The translations under genes were made by a program, and so were the position numbers. Shown here piece by piece: positions 52,501 to 62,986 of a stretch of 64,000 bases of DNA. The DNA comes from Winogradskyella sp. (GTDB lineage: Bacteria > Bacteroidota > Bacteroidia > Flavobacteriales > Flavobacteriaceae). A model generated the notes under the pieces. That model was not told the DNA's origin. It did not search any database and worked only from the letters and a program-made list of their open reading frames with translations. How positions within the stretch are numbered: position 1 is the stretch's first letter; each line of letters starts with the position of its first letter. The stretch spans positions 1 to 64,000 of the forward strand of contig NZ_JABSSU010000010.1 of assembly GCF_013213835.1 (NCBI RefSeq). Reading direction: 5' to 3'.

Positions 52501-53805
52501 ATGGGAAATATAGTTGCAGTTGTAGGACGTCCAAATGTTGGAAAATCTACTTTTTTTAATCGTTTGATTCAAAGAAGAGAGGCCATTGTTGATGCAGTGA
52601 GTGGTGTAACAAGAGATCGTCACTATGGTAAAACCGACTGGAATGGCAAAGAGTTTTCACTTATTGATACAGGTGGATATGTCGTTGGTAGTGATGATAT
52701 TTTTGAAGCTGAAATAGATAAACAAGTTGAGTTAGCTATTGATGAAGCAGACGCGATCATCTTTATGGTAGATGTTGAAGATGGTGTTACTGGTATGGAC
52801 GAAGATGTTGCGAACTTACTTAGAAAAGTTGATAAACCTGTCTTTTTGGTAGTTAATAAAGTAGACAATAATAAACGAGCCGAAGATGCGGTTGAATTCT
52901 ACGCTTTGGGTTTAGGTGAATATTATACAATAGCAAGTATAAATGGCAGCGGTACAGGTGATTTACTAGACGCTGTTGTTGAAGCCTTACCAGAAAAAGA
53001 GGAAGTAGAAGAAGAAGTATTACCAAGATTTGCTGTTGTAGGAAGACCAAATGCAGGTAAGTCATCTTTTATAAATGCATTGATTGGTGAGGATAGATAT
53101 ATTGTGACTGATATTGCAGGAACCACGAGAGATTCTATAGATACAAAATACAATCGTTTTGGATTTGAATTCAATCTGGTAGACACCGCAGGAATTCGTC
53201 GTAAGTCTAAAGTAAAAGAAGACTTAGAGTTTTACTCTGTAATGCGAAGTGTAAGAGCAATAGAACACTGCGATGTTTGTTTACTAGTTCTTGATGCAAC
53301 ACGTGGGTTTGACGGACAAGTGCAAAACATATTTTGGTTGGCAGAACGTAACAGAAAAGGTATAGTTGTTCTGGTTAATAAATGGGATTTAGTAGAAAAG
53401 AATACCAAAACGGCTAAAGAATATGAACAACATATCCGTAAAGAAATTGCACCATTTACAGATGTACCAATTGTGTTCATTTCTGTACTAAATAAGCAAC
53501 GTATTTTTAAGGCAATAGAAACTGCTGTTGAGGTTTATAAAAACAGATCTAAGGGTATTAAAACAAGTGTACTTAATGAGACCTTGTTACCAATAATTGA
53601 GAATAATCCACCTCCAGCATACAAAGGAAAGTATGTAAAGATTAAGTATATTATGCAGCTCCCAACACCACAACCTCAGTTTGCATTTTTCTGTAATTTG
53701 CCTCAATATGTTAAGGATCCGTATAAACGCTTTCTAGAAAATCAATTACGAGAACATTTCGACTTTAATGGTGTGCCAGTTAGTGTGTATATGCGTAAAA
53801 AATAG
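52501..53805 (+). CDS. der: Ribosome-associated double GTPase Der (EngA)
   Basis: A 434-residue protein with two tandem GTPase domains: first (about 3-165) with [16 protein letters not shown] and NKVD; second (about 176-350) with [15 protein letters not shown] and NKWDLVE; then a C-terminal KH-like domain. Known: Der is essential for 50S subunit assembly. The length is normal, with an acidic linker between the domains ([10 protein letters not shown]). It lies near era, as often in this family, and is transcribed from its own promoter. Confidence 0.96.
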   Translation: MGNIVAVVGRPNVGKSTFFNRLIQRREAIVDAVSGVTRDRHYGKTDWNGKEFSLIDTGGYVVGSDDIFEAEIDKQVELAIDEADAIIFMVDVEDGVTGMDEDVANLLRKVDKPVFLVVNKVDNNKRAEDAVEFYALGLGEYYTIASINGSGTGDLLDAVVEALPEKEEVEEEVLPRFAVVGRPNAGKSSFINALIGEDRYIVTDIAGTTRDSIDTKYNRFGFEFNLVDTAGIRRKSKVKEDLEFYSVMRSVRAIEHCDVCLLVLDATRGFDGQVQNIFWLAERNRKGIVVLVNKWDLVEKNTKTAKEYEQHIRKEIAPFTDVPIVFISVLNKQRIFKAIETAVEVYKNRSKGIKTSVLNETLLPIIENNPPPAYKGKYVKIKYIMQLPTPQPQFAFFCNLPQYVKDPYKRFLENQLREHFDFNGVPVSVYMRKK

Positions 53806-54076
53806 AATGTATTTGTCACCTGTTTTTAATAGATTCTACTAATTAGATATCAATGTTGTAAATTCTAGAAGTTGAATTTGTAACAACTCTTTTAAGTTTT
53901 AAAACTCTAAAAAGAATTGTGAGTAAAGTGATCGTCAAGTAATAGTGATTAATGAGCGTTCTTTAATCATTTCACTTTAAAACGTTAATTTTTTCATATA
54001 CAGAAGAATTTTCATACGAATTTGCGTAATTTTCCGTTAAGCGTTTAGCTACAACAAACCATCAATCAAAATCAAC

Positions 54077-56854
54077 ATGAAAAAACTACTTTTAGTTTTT
54101 ACATTGCTATCTTCATTTGCAATTTTTTCTCAAAGTAAATCCTTTGAAATTTCAGGAATATTAAAAGCAGCCGACACTAAAGAGGCTTTGGAGTCTGCGA
54201 CTATTTATTTAGAGCGACTAAAAGATAGTAGTGTAGTAACTTATACAATCTCTGACAAAGAAGGTAAGTTTAAATTAGAAAACTCAACCTACGATAATAC
54301 ATTGAATTTATATATCTCCTATGTGGGATATAAAACGTATTTAAAAGAAATTACCATTGACAAAAAGGAAATTGATTTGAAAACCATTTATATGGCAGTT
54401 GATGATAATCAATTGGGAGAGGTTTTAATTAAGTCTAAGGCACCAATAACTATTAAAAAGGATACACTGGAATTTAACGTAAGTTCATTTAAAACTAAAA
54501 AGGATGCGAGTGTAGAAGATTTACTTAAAAAATTGCCGGGTGTTGAGGTAGATGATGAAGGTCAAATTACGGTAAATGGTAAACCGGTTAATAAAATATT
54601 AGTAAATGGTAAACCTTTTTTTGGGGATGACCCTACTATTACAACTCGTAACCTTACCAAAGATATTATTGAGAAAGTACAAATAGTAGATACCAAAACA
54701 AAGTCGGAAGCTTTCTCTGGTGAAGAAGGTGATAAAGAAAATAAAACCATTAATCTAACCATAAAAGAAGAAAATAATAAAGGACAATTTGGTAGAGTTT
54801 CTGCAGGTAAAGGCACTGATGATCGCTGGGAATTTGCTGGTTTGATTAATTTTTTTGATAATGACAGGCGCCTTAGTGTGCTTGCAGGTGGAAATAACAC
54901 CAATTCACCAGGTTTTAGTTTTGGTGAAATACAGAAAATGTTTGGTGGTGGCAATTCTATTAGTGTATCAAGTAATGGGGCATTTTCTATTGATGGACGT
55001 TCATTTGGTGGTGGTCAAGGTATAGTGACTTCTAAAAATGTTGGTGCAAATTATGCAGATGTATTATCTAAAGGAGTTGATATTTCAGCTGACTATTTTT
55101 ACACAGAAAGTGACTCTGAAAATGAAACAAAGGTAGACCGAGAGAATATCTTACCAGACACTAGGTTTTTTACAAACTCGAGAGGTAAATCTTTAAGTGA
55201 TAATTCTAATCATAGTTTTAATTCAGAATTTGATATTGAAATTGATTCCACCTTTTTAGTAAATATTAGACCGTCATTTAGATTCGGATTATCACAACAG
55301 ATAAGCGAAAATTCAGAAGAGACATTTGATATTAATAATATTTTAAGTAACTCATCATCTGTAAGTAATTTTAGTGAATCTACGGTTAGAAACTTTAGTA
55401 ATGATATAGATGTTACTAAAAGATTTGGTGATAAAGGAAGTTTCCTTAAGTTTAATTTCGAAACCCAATTTAATAGAACAGATAGAGAGAGCTTTTTGCG
55501 TTCAGAGACTTTAATTGAAGATCCAAATGAAGAAGATATACTTAGAGATCAATTTACAGAATCAGAGTCTAAATTTAATAGACTGCGGTTAGGATCCACG
55601 TTTAGATTACCAATAATACCTAAAACGTTTTTTATAGATGCTAAGATTAGTCATCTATCTGATAATAGAAATAACGTTAATAGTACTTTTGATGTAGATA
55701 CTAATACAGATCAGTATAGTCTTTTCAATACGGAATTAAGTACAGATTTTAGATTTTTTAATATAAGAACAACACCTTCACTAGATTTAGTGTATAGAAA
55801 AGACGATTGGTCATTTAGTTTAGAAACAGGTTACGTATTTAGAACGTTAGAGAATAGAGATCAGTTAAGACCAGAATTAAGTTTAAAAGAAACCTTTGAA
55901 GCGGTTGAGTTAGGATCTAATTTTTTCTTTAAGTTTAGTGATAAAGCATCGATGTATGGCGGTTATAGTTTAAGTAATAGACCTCCAGAAATCAGTCAGT
56001 TACAGCCTTTTCAAGATGTATCAGATCCTTTAAATACGGTTACTGGTAACCCTAATCTAGAACCAGCAAATAGTCATAGCCTTTATACCGGTTACAACAG
56101 TTTTGACTTTCAAAAGGGTACAGGTTTTTACAGCTATTTAAATCTAGATATTACTAACAATCAAGTTGTTGCAAGAACTACAGTAGATAATAATTTTGTA
56201 AGAAATACAACCTACACCAATGTCAACGGTAACTACAGAGTAAGTGGTAGTATGAGTTACAGTAAAAAGGTAAAGTTAGATTCTGTTAGAGAATTGAATA
56301 TTAGAGTTGGGACTTGGGGAAATATGAGTAGAAATGTTAATTTTAATAACGATATACAATTTGCTTCGAGAAATGTGTCATTTACACCAAACATGCGCTT
56401 AACTTTCAATTGGAAGAAAGTCTTAGAGATTAGTCCAAATTATCGTGTGTCGTTTACCAGAAATACGTTTAACCTTCCAGATTTTGAAGATCAAGAGTTT
56501 TTAAGTCATAATCTTCGAATAAACACAGCATTGTTTGTTCCTAAAAAGTTTGAATGGAGAAATGATATTAATTACAATTATAATCCTAATGTTGCACCTG
56601 GATTTCAAAGAAGTGTCTGGTTTTGGAATTCTACTTTAGCATATAGCTTCTTAAACGATAAAGCTACAGTCACTTTAAAAGCCTATGACTTATTAAATCA
56701 AAATAATAATGCGAGAAGAAGTGCTAATGCTAATTTTATACAAGATACTCAGAGTACCGTATTACGAAGATTTTTTATGTTGAGTTTTAGTTATAAGTTC
56801 AATAGTTTAGGAGATAAAGGCAAGGTTAATGATGGACCAATGTTTTTCTTTTAG
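54077..56854 (+). CDS. Outer-membrane beta-barrel protein with carboxypeptidase-regulatory domain
   Basis: A 925-residue protein: signal peptide (MKKLLLVFTLLSSFAIFSQ), carboxypeptidase-regulatory-like domain (about 22-110, FEISGILKAADTKEALESA), plug-like segment with KKLPGVEVDDEGQITVNGKP and VNGKPFFGDDP (about 155-185), then a long barrel (OMP_b-brl_3/TonB-receptor-like) ending in Phe (GPMFFF). Known: these proteins are abundant in Bacteroidota; no TonB box or SusD partner is obvious. It stands alone after a 271-base gap and converges with the TPM gene at 56923. Confidence 0.88.
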   Translation: MKKLLLVFTLLSSFAIFSQSKSFEISGILKAADTKEALESATIYLERLKDSSVVTYTISDKEGKFKLENSTYDNTLNLYISYVGYKTYLKEITIDKKEIDLKTIYMAVDDNQLGEVLIKSKAPITIKKDTLEFNVSSFKTKKDASVEDLLKKLPGVEVDDEGQITVNGKPVNKILVNGKPFFGDDPTITTRNLTKDIIEKVQIVDTKTKSEAFSGEEGDKENKTINLTIKEENNKGQFGRVSAGKGTDDRWEFAGLINFFDNDRRLSVLAGGNNTNSPGFSFGEIQKMFGGGNSISVSSNGAFSIDGRSFGGGQGIVTSKNVGANYADVLSKGVDISADYFYTESDSENETKVDRENILPDTRFFTNSRGKSLSDNSNHSFNSEFDIEIDSTFLVNIRPSFRFGLSQQISENSEETFDINNILSNSSSVSNFSESTVRNFSNDIDVTKRFGDKGSFLKFNFETQFNRTDRESFLRSETLIEDPNEEDILRDQFTESESKFNRLRLGSTFRLPIIPKTFFIDAKISHLSDNRNNVNSTFDVDTNTDQYSLFNTELSTDFRFFNIRTTPSLDLVYRKDDWSFSLETGYVFRTLENRDQLRPELSLKETFEAVELGSNFFFKFSDKASMYGGYSLSNRPPEISQLQPFQDVSDPLNTVTGNPNLEPANSHSLYTGYNSFDFQKGTGFYSYLNLDITNNQVVARTTVDNNFVRNTTYTNVNGNYRVSGSMSYSKKVKLDSVRELNIRVGTWGNMSRNVNFNNDIQFASRNVSFTPNMRLTFNWKKVLEISPNYRVSFTRNTFNLPDFEDQEFLSHNLRINTALFVPKKFEWRNDINYNYNPNVAPGFQRSVWFWNSTLAYSFLNDKATVTLKAYDLLNQNNNARRSANANFIQDTQSTVLRRFFMLSFSYKFNSLGDKGKVNDGPMFFF

Positions 56855-56922
56855 ATATGTATACTTTCTGCATTACCTCTCATAGTACTTTTTACTTAAG
56901 ACTAATGACTTTACACTAAAGA

Positions 56923-57774
56923 TTACCATCCACCTGAAGCTCCGCCGCCGCCAAAACTACCACCACCAAAGCCACCACCAAAGCCTCCGCCACCAAAACT
57001 GCCACCAGAACTACCTCCGCCAAAACCACCAAAGCCGCCAGATCTTCTAGAATACCTGCCACGACCCATATTACTTAGAATAATTGCTTCTAAAATGCTT
57101 CTAGCATCGTCACTATTACCGCCACGATTATTACCTCCTTTGCCACCTTTTCTATGATTTGAAATGGCAATAACAAAAACGATAAAAATCACAAATAGCA
57201 CAAAAAATACAACTACCGGAAAATCACTAGTATTACTTTGTCTTGTGCCTTGATATTCACCTGTCATGACCTCAAAAATGGCATCTGCAGCGCGGTTAAG
57301 TCCGCCGTAATAGTCACCTTGTTTAAAGTAAGGCACAATATCTCTATTGATGATACGCTTACTCATAGCATCGGTTAAAAGATGTTCTACGCCTTTACCT
57401 GTATTTATGCCGATTTTCCGATCGTCTTTTGCTAGTATAATTAATATACCATTGTCTTTGTCTTCTTGACCAATTCCCCAAGCTTCTCCCCATTGCGCTC
57501 CTAAATAATTGATGTATTCACCTTTTGTGGAACTTATTATTGCCATTACAATCTGTGTGGAAGTTGTATCTGCATATCTAATTAGTTTCTGTCTAAGGTA
57601 TTCTTTTTCAGTTTTCTTTAGAAGTTCAATTTCATCAAATACTATAAAATTCTCTTTAATATCATCTGGGTTGGTAGGTTTAGGTGGAATTTCATATTGT
57701 GCATTAATTGTATTAAAACCCAATAAGCCAATAACAACAATGAGCTTAAAAATGATGTGTTTTAATAGTTTCAT
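56923..57774 (-). CDS. TPM-domain (YgcG-like) membrane protein with Gly-rich tail
   Basis: A 283-residue protein: signal peptide (KLIVVIGLLGFNTINAQ), TPM_phosphatase domain (about 40-170, with WGEAWGIGQEDKDNGILII and IGINTGKGVEH), a membrane helix (about 185-207), a Gly/Arg-rich stretch and a C-terminal tail of GGGFGG and GGSFGG repeats ending ASGGW. Known: this tail and layout are characteristic of YgcG-type proteins, which accompany LemA. It is last in the five-gene cluster; its start overlaps the previous gene's stop by 1 base. Confidence 0.88.
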   Translation of the reverse strand: MKLLKHIIFKLIVVIGLLGFNTINAQYEIPPKPTNPDDIKENFIVFDEIELLKKTEKEYLRQKLIRYADTTSTQIVMAIISSTKGEYINYLGAQWGEAWGIGQEDKDNGILIILAKDDRKIGINTGKGVEHLLTDAMSKRIINRDIVPYFKQGDYYGGLNRAADAIFEVMTGEYQGTRQSNTSDFPVVVFFVLFVIFIVFVIAISNHRKGGKGGNNRGGNSDDARSILEAIILSNMGRGRYSRRSGGFGGFGGGSSGGSFGGGGFGGGFGGGSFGGGGASGGW

Positions 57775-58211
57775 TAGCCTTTAGAAATTGTATTGTCAAG
57801 TTCATTTGTATCACCATGTTCCCAAGGAAAATATTGTGACAATACTTTGCCTGCTTCGGTAACACCATTAATGAGACCTTGTTTAAAGTTTCCTTGTTTA
57901 AATTGAGAAGCTATGTTGTCTCGCGTAGAATTCCAGAAAGTTTCACCTACCACGTCATTTATGCCTTTGTCACCATAAATAACAAAGGTCTTATTGTCAA
58001 CCGCCACATAAATAAGCACACCATTTTGTTGTTTTGTATTGTCCATTTTGAGATAATGAAACACTTCAAGTGCATGTTCATAAACATCCATGTCACAGTT
58101 TTGTTCAATATGTACACGGATTTCACCAGAAGTGTTACGTTCTGCAATACGAATAGCGTCAACGATTTCCTGTTCTTCTTCCTTTGTAAGGAAATCTTCA
58201 AGATGTGGCAT
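57774..58211 (-). CDS. TPM-domain protein, soluble
   Basis: A 145-residue protein consisting of one TPM domain: SGEIRVHIEQNC, QQNGVLIYVAVDNKTFVIYGDKGI, and FKQGNFKQGLINGVTEAG. No signal peptide or membrane helix, so it is probably cytosolic or peripheral. It lies between LemA and the larger TPM protein, 11 bases after lemA and overlapping the next gene. The set LemA-TPM-TPM is a conserved Bacteroidota cluster of uncertain function, possibly in envelope or photosystem-like repair chemistry. Confidence 0.85.
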   Translation of the reverse strand: MPHLEDFLTKEEEQEIVDAIRIAERNTSGEIRVHIEQNCDMDVYEHALEVFHYLKMDNTKQQNGVLIYVAVDNKTFVIYGDKGINDVVGETFWNSTRDNIASQFKQGNFKQGLINGVTEAGKVLSQYFPWEHGDTNELDNTISKG

Positions 58212-58222
58212 AGTAATATCTT

Positions 58223-58810
58223 CTAGTTGAAATCGAAGTTTACATCAGGTGCTTCCTCAGCGCCATCTTCCGCTTCAAAATATGCTTTCTTTTCAAAACC
58301 AGTCATACTCGCGATGAAGCTTTTAGGGAAACTTCTAATGTAGCTATTATATGGTTTAACTTTTTTGTTGAATCGTGTTCTGGCAACATCAATTCTGTTT
58401 TCAGTACCTTCAAGTTGACTTTGAAGTTCTATAAAATTTTGGTTTGCCTTTAAATCAGGATAGCGCTCTACAGTAACTAATAAACTTTTTAAGGCACCTG
58501 ACAAACCACCTTGTACCTTGTTAAACTCAGCAAGTTTTTCTGGAGTAATATTAGTTGGGTCGATACTAATTGAAGTCGCTTTTGCTCTTGCTTCAATAAC
58601 TGCTGTTAAGGTACTCTTTTCAAAATCTGCCGCACCTTGTACTGTTTTAACGAGATTACCAATAAGATCATTTCTACGCTGGTAACTGCTTTCTACATTA
58701 GACCATGCTTCGCTCACATCTTCATCTAAAGTTACAGCATTATTGTAGACTCCAATACCCCAAAATCCAATTAATGCTATTAGAACAATTGGTAAGATCC
58801 ATTTTTTCAT
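58223..58810 (-). CDS. lemA: LemA family protein
   Basis: A 195-residue protein with an N-terminal membrane anchor (MKKWILPIVLIALIGFWGIG) and the LemA helical domain (about 30-180): WSNVESSYQRRNDLIGNLVK, ARTRFNKKVKPYN and FPKSFIASMTGF are characteristic. Known: LemA proteins have four-helix soluble domains facing outside the membrane; function uncertain. It lies downstream of the MerR gene (13-base gap) and upstream of the TPM genes. The C-terminus is an acidic tail. Confidence 0.92.
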   Translation of the reverse strand: MKKWILPIVLIALIGFWGIGVYNNAVTLDEDVSEAWSNVESSYQRRNDLIGNLVKTVQGAADFEKSTLTAVIEARAKATSISIDPTNITPEKLAEFNKVQGGLSGALKSLLVTVERYPDLKANQNFIELQSQLEGTENRIDVARTRFNKKVKPYNSYIRSFPKSFIASMTGFEKKAYFEAEDGAEEAPDVNFDFN

Positions 58811-58823
58811 GATTGATAAGTTT

Positions 58824-59153
58824 TTAAAGTTGTGTTTTTATTTTAATCAGTTGAGCTTTAATGTTTTCAAGTTTTTCAATGATTTCAAACTTTTCTAAGG
58901 CTTGTTTTTTCTCTTCTTTTAAATGTGTTTTTGCACCTTCTAAAGTAAAACCACGTTCTTTAACTAAATGGTATATAAACTTAAGGTTTTTGATGTCTTC
59001 TGGCGTAAATTTTCTGTTACCTTTTGCATTTTTCTTAGGCTTAATAACGTCAAATTCTTTTTCCCAAAAACGTATTAATGATGTATTAACATTAAATGCT
59101 TTTGCCACTTCGCCAATGCCGTAATAACGTTTTTCAGGTAAATCTATATGCAT
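58824..59153 (-). CDS. MerR-family transcriptional regulator
   Basis: A 109-residue protein with a MerR helix-turn-helix (about 10-45, GIGEVAKAFNVNTSLIRFWE), the wing (about 35-60, KNAKGNRKFTPEDI) and a C-terminal dimerisation helix rich in Lys and Glu. It is shorter than ligand-binding MerR proteins, with no effector domain or metal-binding Cys. It lies 1 base after the peptidase gene's stop and directly upstream of lemA, so it is in the same operon and is a candidate regulator of the cluster. Confidence 0.88.
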   Translation of the reverse strand: MHIDLPEKRYYGIGEVAKAFNVNTSLIRFWEKEFDVIKPKKNAKGNRKFTPEDIKNLKFIYHLVKERGFTLEGAKTHLKEEKKQALEKFEIIEKLENIKAQLIKIKTQL

Positions 59154-59154
59154 A

Positions 59155-60126
59155 TTAGTCGAGAGATTGATTTTCTAATGATGCCTTTCTTAAAAGGATT
59201 TCGAACTCTTTTGGTGATAAATGGCCATAGTAGAAATTAATTGGGTTCAGTTTTTTACCGTCTTTATGAACCTCATAGTGTAAATGTGGTGCCTGAGAAC
59301 GGCCTGTACTACCTACAAAACCAATAACATCGCCTCGTTTTACACGCTGATTAACTCTGACGTTGTATTTGTATAAATGTGCATAAAGCGAAACGTAACC
59401 ATAACCATGATCTATTCTTATGTGTCTTCCAAAACCTGAAGAGCTGTTATCTGCACGTTTTACAATACCATCACCAGTGGCATAAACAGGTGTACCTCTA
59501 GGTGCTGTGAAATCCATGCCGTAATGAAATTTTCTGGCTTTAGTAAAAGGGTCTCTTCTAAATCCAAAACCAGAAGCCATTCTCGTTAGATCTTCATTGT
59601 TTACAGGTTGAATTGCTGGTATTGCTTGAAGAAAAATCTCTTTGTCTTTAGCTAATTTTGAAATTTCATCTAAAGATTTCGATTGTACTACAATTGCTTT
59701 TTCTATGACATCTAATCGTTTATTAGTTTCAGCAATAAGTTTAGAATTGTCAAAACCTTCAAACTTTTTATATCTGTTAACGCCACCAAAACCAGCTCTT
59801 CTTTGTTCTTCAGGGATCGGATTGGCTTCAAAATATAAACGGTAAATGGCATTGTCGCGTTCTTCAACATTTTCTAAGGCTGCCATAGCATCATCCATGC
59901 GACGATTCAGTAGCTCATATTGCAACTCCATATTTTGAAGTTCTCTAGCCATTAAGCGTTCCTTAGGTGATTCAATGTAATTACTAACTATGGCAAAAGA
60001 CAGAAAACCAAATAGTGCGGCTGCTAATAAGAAAAGCGCCGCAAAGGTTATTGTTGAGCCTTTTTTACGCTTTATTTTCCGATAAGAAAGCGTTTCAGCA
60101 TCATAATAATATTTTACCTTAGCCAT
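59155..60126 (-). CDS. M23-family murein peptidase
   Basis: A 323-residue protein: short basic N-terminus, one membrane helix (about 25-50), coiled-coil region (about 60-100) and a C-terminal M23 (LytM) domain (about 195-305) with zinc ligands in FHYGMDFTA and the HLHYEVH motif. Known: M23 enzymes cut peptide crosslinks in peptidoglycan; the membrane anchor and coiled coil place it in the periplasm. All zinc-binding residues are present, so it is probably active. It is first in the operon leading to MerR and LemA, and divergent from alaS. Confidence 0.9.
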   Translation of the reverse strand: MAKVKYYYDAETLSYRKIKRKKGSTITFAALFLLAAALFGFLSFAIVSNYIESPKERLMARELQNMELQYELLNRRMDDAMAALENVEERDNAIYRLYFEANPIPEEQRRAGFGGVNRYKKFEGFDNSKLIAETNKRLDVIEKAIVVQSKSLDEISKLAKDKEIFLQAIPAIQPVNNEDLTRMASGFGFRRDPFTKARKFHYGMDFTAPRGTPVYATGDGIVKRADNSSSGFGRHIRIDHGYGYVSLYAHLYKYNVRVNQRVKRGDVIGFVGSTGRSQAPHLHYEVHKDGKKLNPINFYYGHLSPKEFEILLRKASLENQSLD

Positions 60127-60247
60127 GTTTGATTTTATGCTATTTTTGCAGCTATTAAATGACCTACGTCATTAGCAGAACATCCAAATATAAAAATTGT
60201 TTTGCAAAGTGTGATGTATTAAACGAAACAAGCTATTATTTCAGTCT

Positions 60248-62860
60248 ATGAAATCTCAAGATATTCGCGATAAATTTTTAAAGTTTTTTGAAAGTAAACA
60301 ACACCTAATTGTGCCTTCAGCACCTATGGTTACCAAGGACGATCCAACTTTAATGTTTGTTAATTCTGGTATGGCGCCATTCAAAGAATATTTTCTAGGA
60401 AATGGTACACCAAAAAATAACCGGATTGCAGATTCTCAAAAATGCTTACGTGTATCCGGTAAACATAACGACTTAGAAGAAGTAGGTTACGACACCTATC
60501 ACCATACTTTATTTGAAATGTTAGGTAACTGGAGCTTTGGTGATTACTTTAAAAAGGAAGCTATTACTTGGGCTTGGGAATTACTCACAGAAGTTTATGG
60601 AATAGACAGGGATATTTTATACGTAACTGTCTTTGAAGGAAGTGATGAAGATAGCTTACCGATGGACCAAGAAGCTTATGATCTTTGGAAAGCAATTATT
60701 CCTGAAGACAGAATCTTAATGGGTAACAAAAAGGATAATTTTTGGGAAATGGGTGATCAAGGACCTTGTGGACCATGCAGTGAAATACATGTAGATATTC
60801 GTTCTGCTGAAGAAAAAGCTAAAGTTGATGGCAAGTCTTTAGTAAATATGGATCATCCGCAGGTTGTAGAAATTTGGAATCTTGTTTTTATGCAATACAA
60901 CCGTAAAGCAGATACATCATTAGAACCTTTACCGAGTAAGCATATCGATACCGGAATGGGCTTTGAGCGCTTGTGTATGGTATTGCAAGATGTACAGTCT
61001 AATTATGATACGGATGTGTTTATGCCAATAATTAGAGAGATTGAGGCAATCACTCACAAAGATTATGGTAAAGACGATAAGATTGATGTTGCTATCCGTG
61101 TGATTTCTGATCATGTGAGAGCTGTGGCTTTTTCAATAGCAGATGGTCAGCTACCGAGCAACAACGGTGCAGGTTATGTAATAAGACGAATTTTACGTCG
61201 TGCAGTACGTTATGGTTTTACGTTTTTAGGAAAGAAAGAACCATTTATCTATAGATTAGTGGATATTTTAGTTAAGAAAATGGGACCAGCTTTTCCTGAA
61301 ATCAAAGAACAAAAACAACTTATTGAAAATGTAATAAAAGAGGAGGAAACTTCTTTTTTAAGAACCTTAGATCAAGGTTTATTATTGTTAGATAGAATTC
61401 TAGAAAATGCCACAGATAAGGAAATCTCTGGGGCAAAGGTGTTTGAATTAAAAGATACTTATGGTTTTCCTGAAGATTTAACAGATCTAATTCTTAGAGA
61501 AAAAGGCTTTACATACAACGCGAAACAGTTCGAAGAAAAACTTAAAGAGCAGCAGGATAGAGGAAAGCAAGCATCTGAATTAAAGTCTGATGATTGGACC
61601 ATTATTGCAGAAGACGATGAGCAAGAATTTATTGGTTATGATACCACTGAAGCTAATGTAAAACTAGCAAAGTATAGAAAAGTAACTTCAAAGAAAGATG
61701 GTGAAATGTATCAGTTGGTCTTTAACATGACACCATTTTATGCCGAAGGTGGAGGACAAGTTGGCGATAAAGGTTATTTACAAGATGCTTCAGGCGATGT
61801 GGTTTATATCGTTGATACTAAGAAGGAAAATAATATCATCATTCACTTTGCAAAGAGTCTACCAAAAGATATAAACGCAACATTTAAAGCTTCTGTAGAT
61901 AAGAAACAACGCTATAGAACAGAATGTAATCATACTGCAACGCATTTGTTGCATCAAGCGTTAAGAGAAGTTTTAGGAACTCATGTTGAACAAAAAGGTT
62001 CTGCTGTGCATTCAAAATATTTGCGTTTCGATTTTTCTCATTTTTCTAAACTTACGGTTGAAGAATTACGAGATGTTGAGAACTTTGTAAATTCTAGAAT
62101 AGAAGGAAAACTTCCTCTCGAAGAACAACGAAATATCCCAATGCAAACTGCGATTGATGAAGGTGCAATGGCGCTTTTTGGTGAGAAGTATGGTGATACG
62201 GTTCGTACGATACGTTTTGGACAATCAATAGAGCTTTGTGGTGGAACTCACGTTAAAAATACAGGTGATATATGGCATTTTAAGATTGTGTCTGAAGGTG
62301 CTGTAGCTGCTGGGATAAGACGTATTGAAGCGATTACAAATGATGCTGTTAAAGATTTTTATTTTGAAAATAACCGCGCGTATTTTGAAATAAAAGATTT
62401 ACTCAATAATACAAAAGAACCTGTAAAAGCAGTTAAAGCTTTGCAAGATGAAAATTCTAGCTTAAAAAAGCATATTGAAGCACTTTTAAAAGATAAAGCT
62501 AAGAACCTTAAGGGTGATCTTAAGAATGAAATAACTCAGGTTAATGGTGTAAACTTTATTGCTAAAAAGGTAGATTTAGATGCTTCTGGTATCAAAGATT
62601 TATGTTTTGAATTAGGTGGTGAAGTAGACAATCTTTTTGCTTTATTTGGTGCTGATAATAATGGTAAGGCTTTATTATCTTGTTATATTTCTAAGAATGT
62701 TGTAGCAGAAAAAGAATTAAATGCTGGTCAAATAGTTCGAGAGCTTGGAAAGCATATTCAAGGCGGTGGCGGCGGACAGCCATTCTTTGCAACCGCTGGT
62801 GGAAAAAATCCTGCTGGGATTGATAACGCTATAGAAGCTGTTAAGGATTATATTATATAA
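60248..62860 (+). CDS. alaS: Alanine-tRNA ligase
   Basis: An 870-residue protein of normal length: class II catalytic core (about 1-240; GHxG-like motif region [15 protein letters not shown]), tRNA-recognition helical part, editing domain with zinc-type motifs [13 protein letters not shown] (HxxxH) and [12 protein letters not shown] (CxxxH), and the C-terminal DHHA1 domain with [14 protein letters not shown]. Reaction: Ala + ATP + tRNA-Ala to Ala-tRNA, plus removal of misacylated Ser or Gly. It is divergent from the M23 gene, a common arrangement in Flavobacteriaceae. Confidence 0.97.
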   Translation: MKSQDIRDKFLKFFESKQHLIVPSAPMVTKDDPTLMFVNSGMAPFKEYFLGNGTPKNNRIADSQKCLRVSGKHNDLEEVGYDTYHHTLFEMLGNWSFGDYFKKEAITWAWELLTEVYGIDRDILYVTVFEGSDEDSLPMDQEAYDLWKAIIPEDRILMGNKKDNFWEMGDQGPCGPCSEIHVDIRSAEEKAKVDGKSLVNMDHPQVVEIWNLVFMQYNRKADTSLEPLPSKHIDTGMGFERLCMVLQDVQSNYDTDVFMPIIREIEAITHKDYGKDDKIDVAIRVISDHVRAVAFSIADGQLPSNNGAGYVIRRILRRAVRYGFTFLGKKEPFIYRLVDILVKKMGPAFPEIKEQKQLIENVIKEEETSFLRTLDQGLLLLDRILENATDKEISGAKVFELKDTYGFPEDLTDLILREKGFTYNAKQFEEKLKEQQDRGKQASELKSDDWTIIAEDDEQEFIGYDTTEANVKLAKYRKVTSKKDGEMYQLVFNMTPFYAEGGGQVGDKGYLQDASGDVVYIVDTKKENNIIIHFAKSLPKDINATFKASVDKKQRYRTECNHTATHLLHQALREVLGTHVEQKGSAVHSKYLRFDFSHFSKLTVEELRDVENFVNSRIEGKLPLEEQRNIPMQTAIDEGAMALFGEKYGDTVRTIRFGQSIELCGGTHVKNTGDIWHFKIVSEGAVAAGIRRIEAITNDAVKDFYFENNRAYFEIKDLLNNTKEPVKAVKALQDENSSLKKHIEALLKDKAKNLKGDLKNEITQVNGVNFIAKKVDLDASGIKDLCFELGGEVDNLFALFGADNNGKALLSCYISKNVVAEKELNAGQIVRELGKHIQGGGGGQPFFATAGGKNPAGIDNAIEAVKDYII

Positions 62861-62864
62861 TCAT

Positions 62865-62958
62865 TGTCATTCAGAGATGGTTCTGATAAAATATCGGAAT
62901 TAATCGAAGAATCTATTTTACTTGAATAAAGAGATTTCTCGTTGCACTCGAAATGACA
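62865..62958. repeat. Intergenic inverted-repeat element (TGTCATT ends)
   Basis: A ~94-base segment with ends TGTCATT (62865-62871) and AATGACA (62952-62958) and inner GAATCT/AGATTTC-like arms, in the gap between alaS and the GSCFA gene. It resembles the dispersed TGTCATTC...GAAATGACA palindromes I recall from flavobacterial genomes; only one copy is in this window. Confidence 0.55.
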
Positions 62959-62986
62959 AAGCGTGCTTTTTTCTTAATTTGAAATA

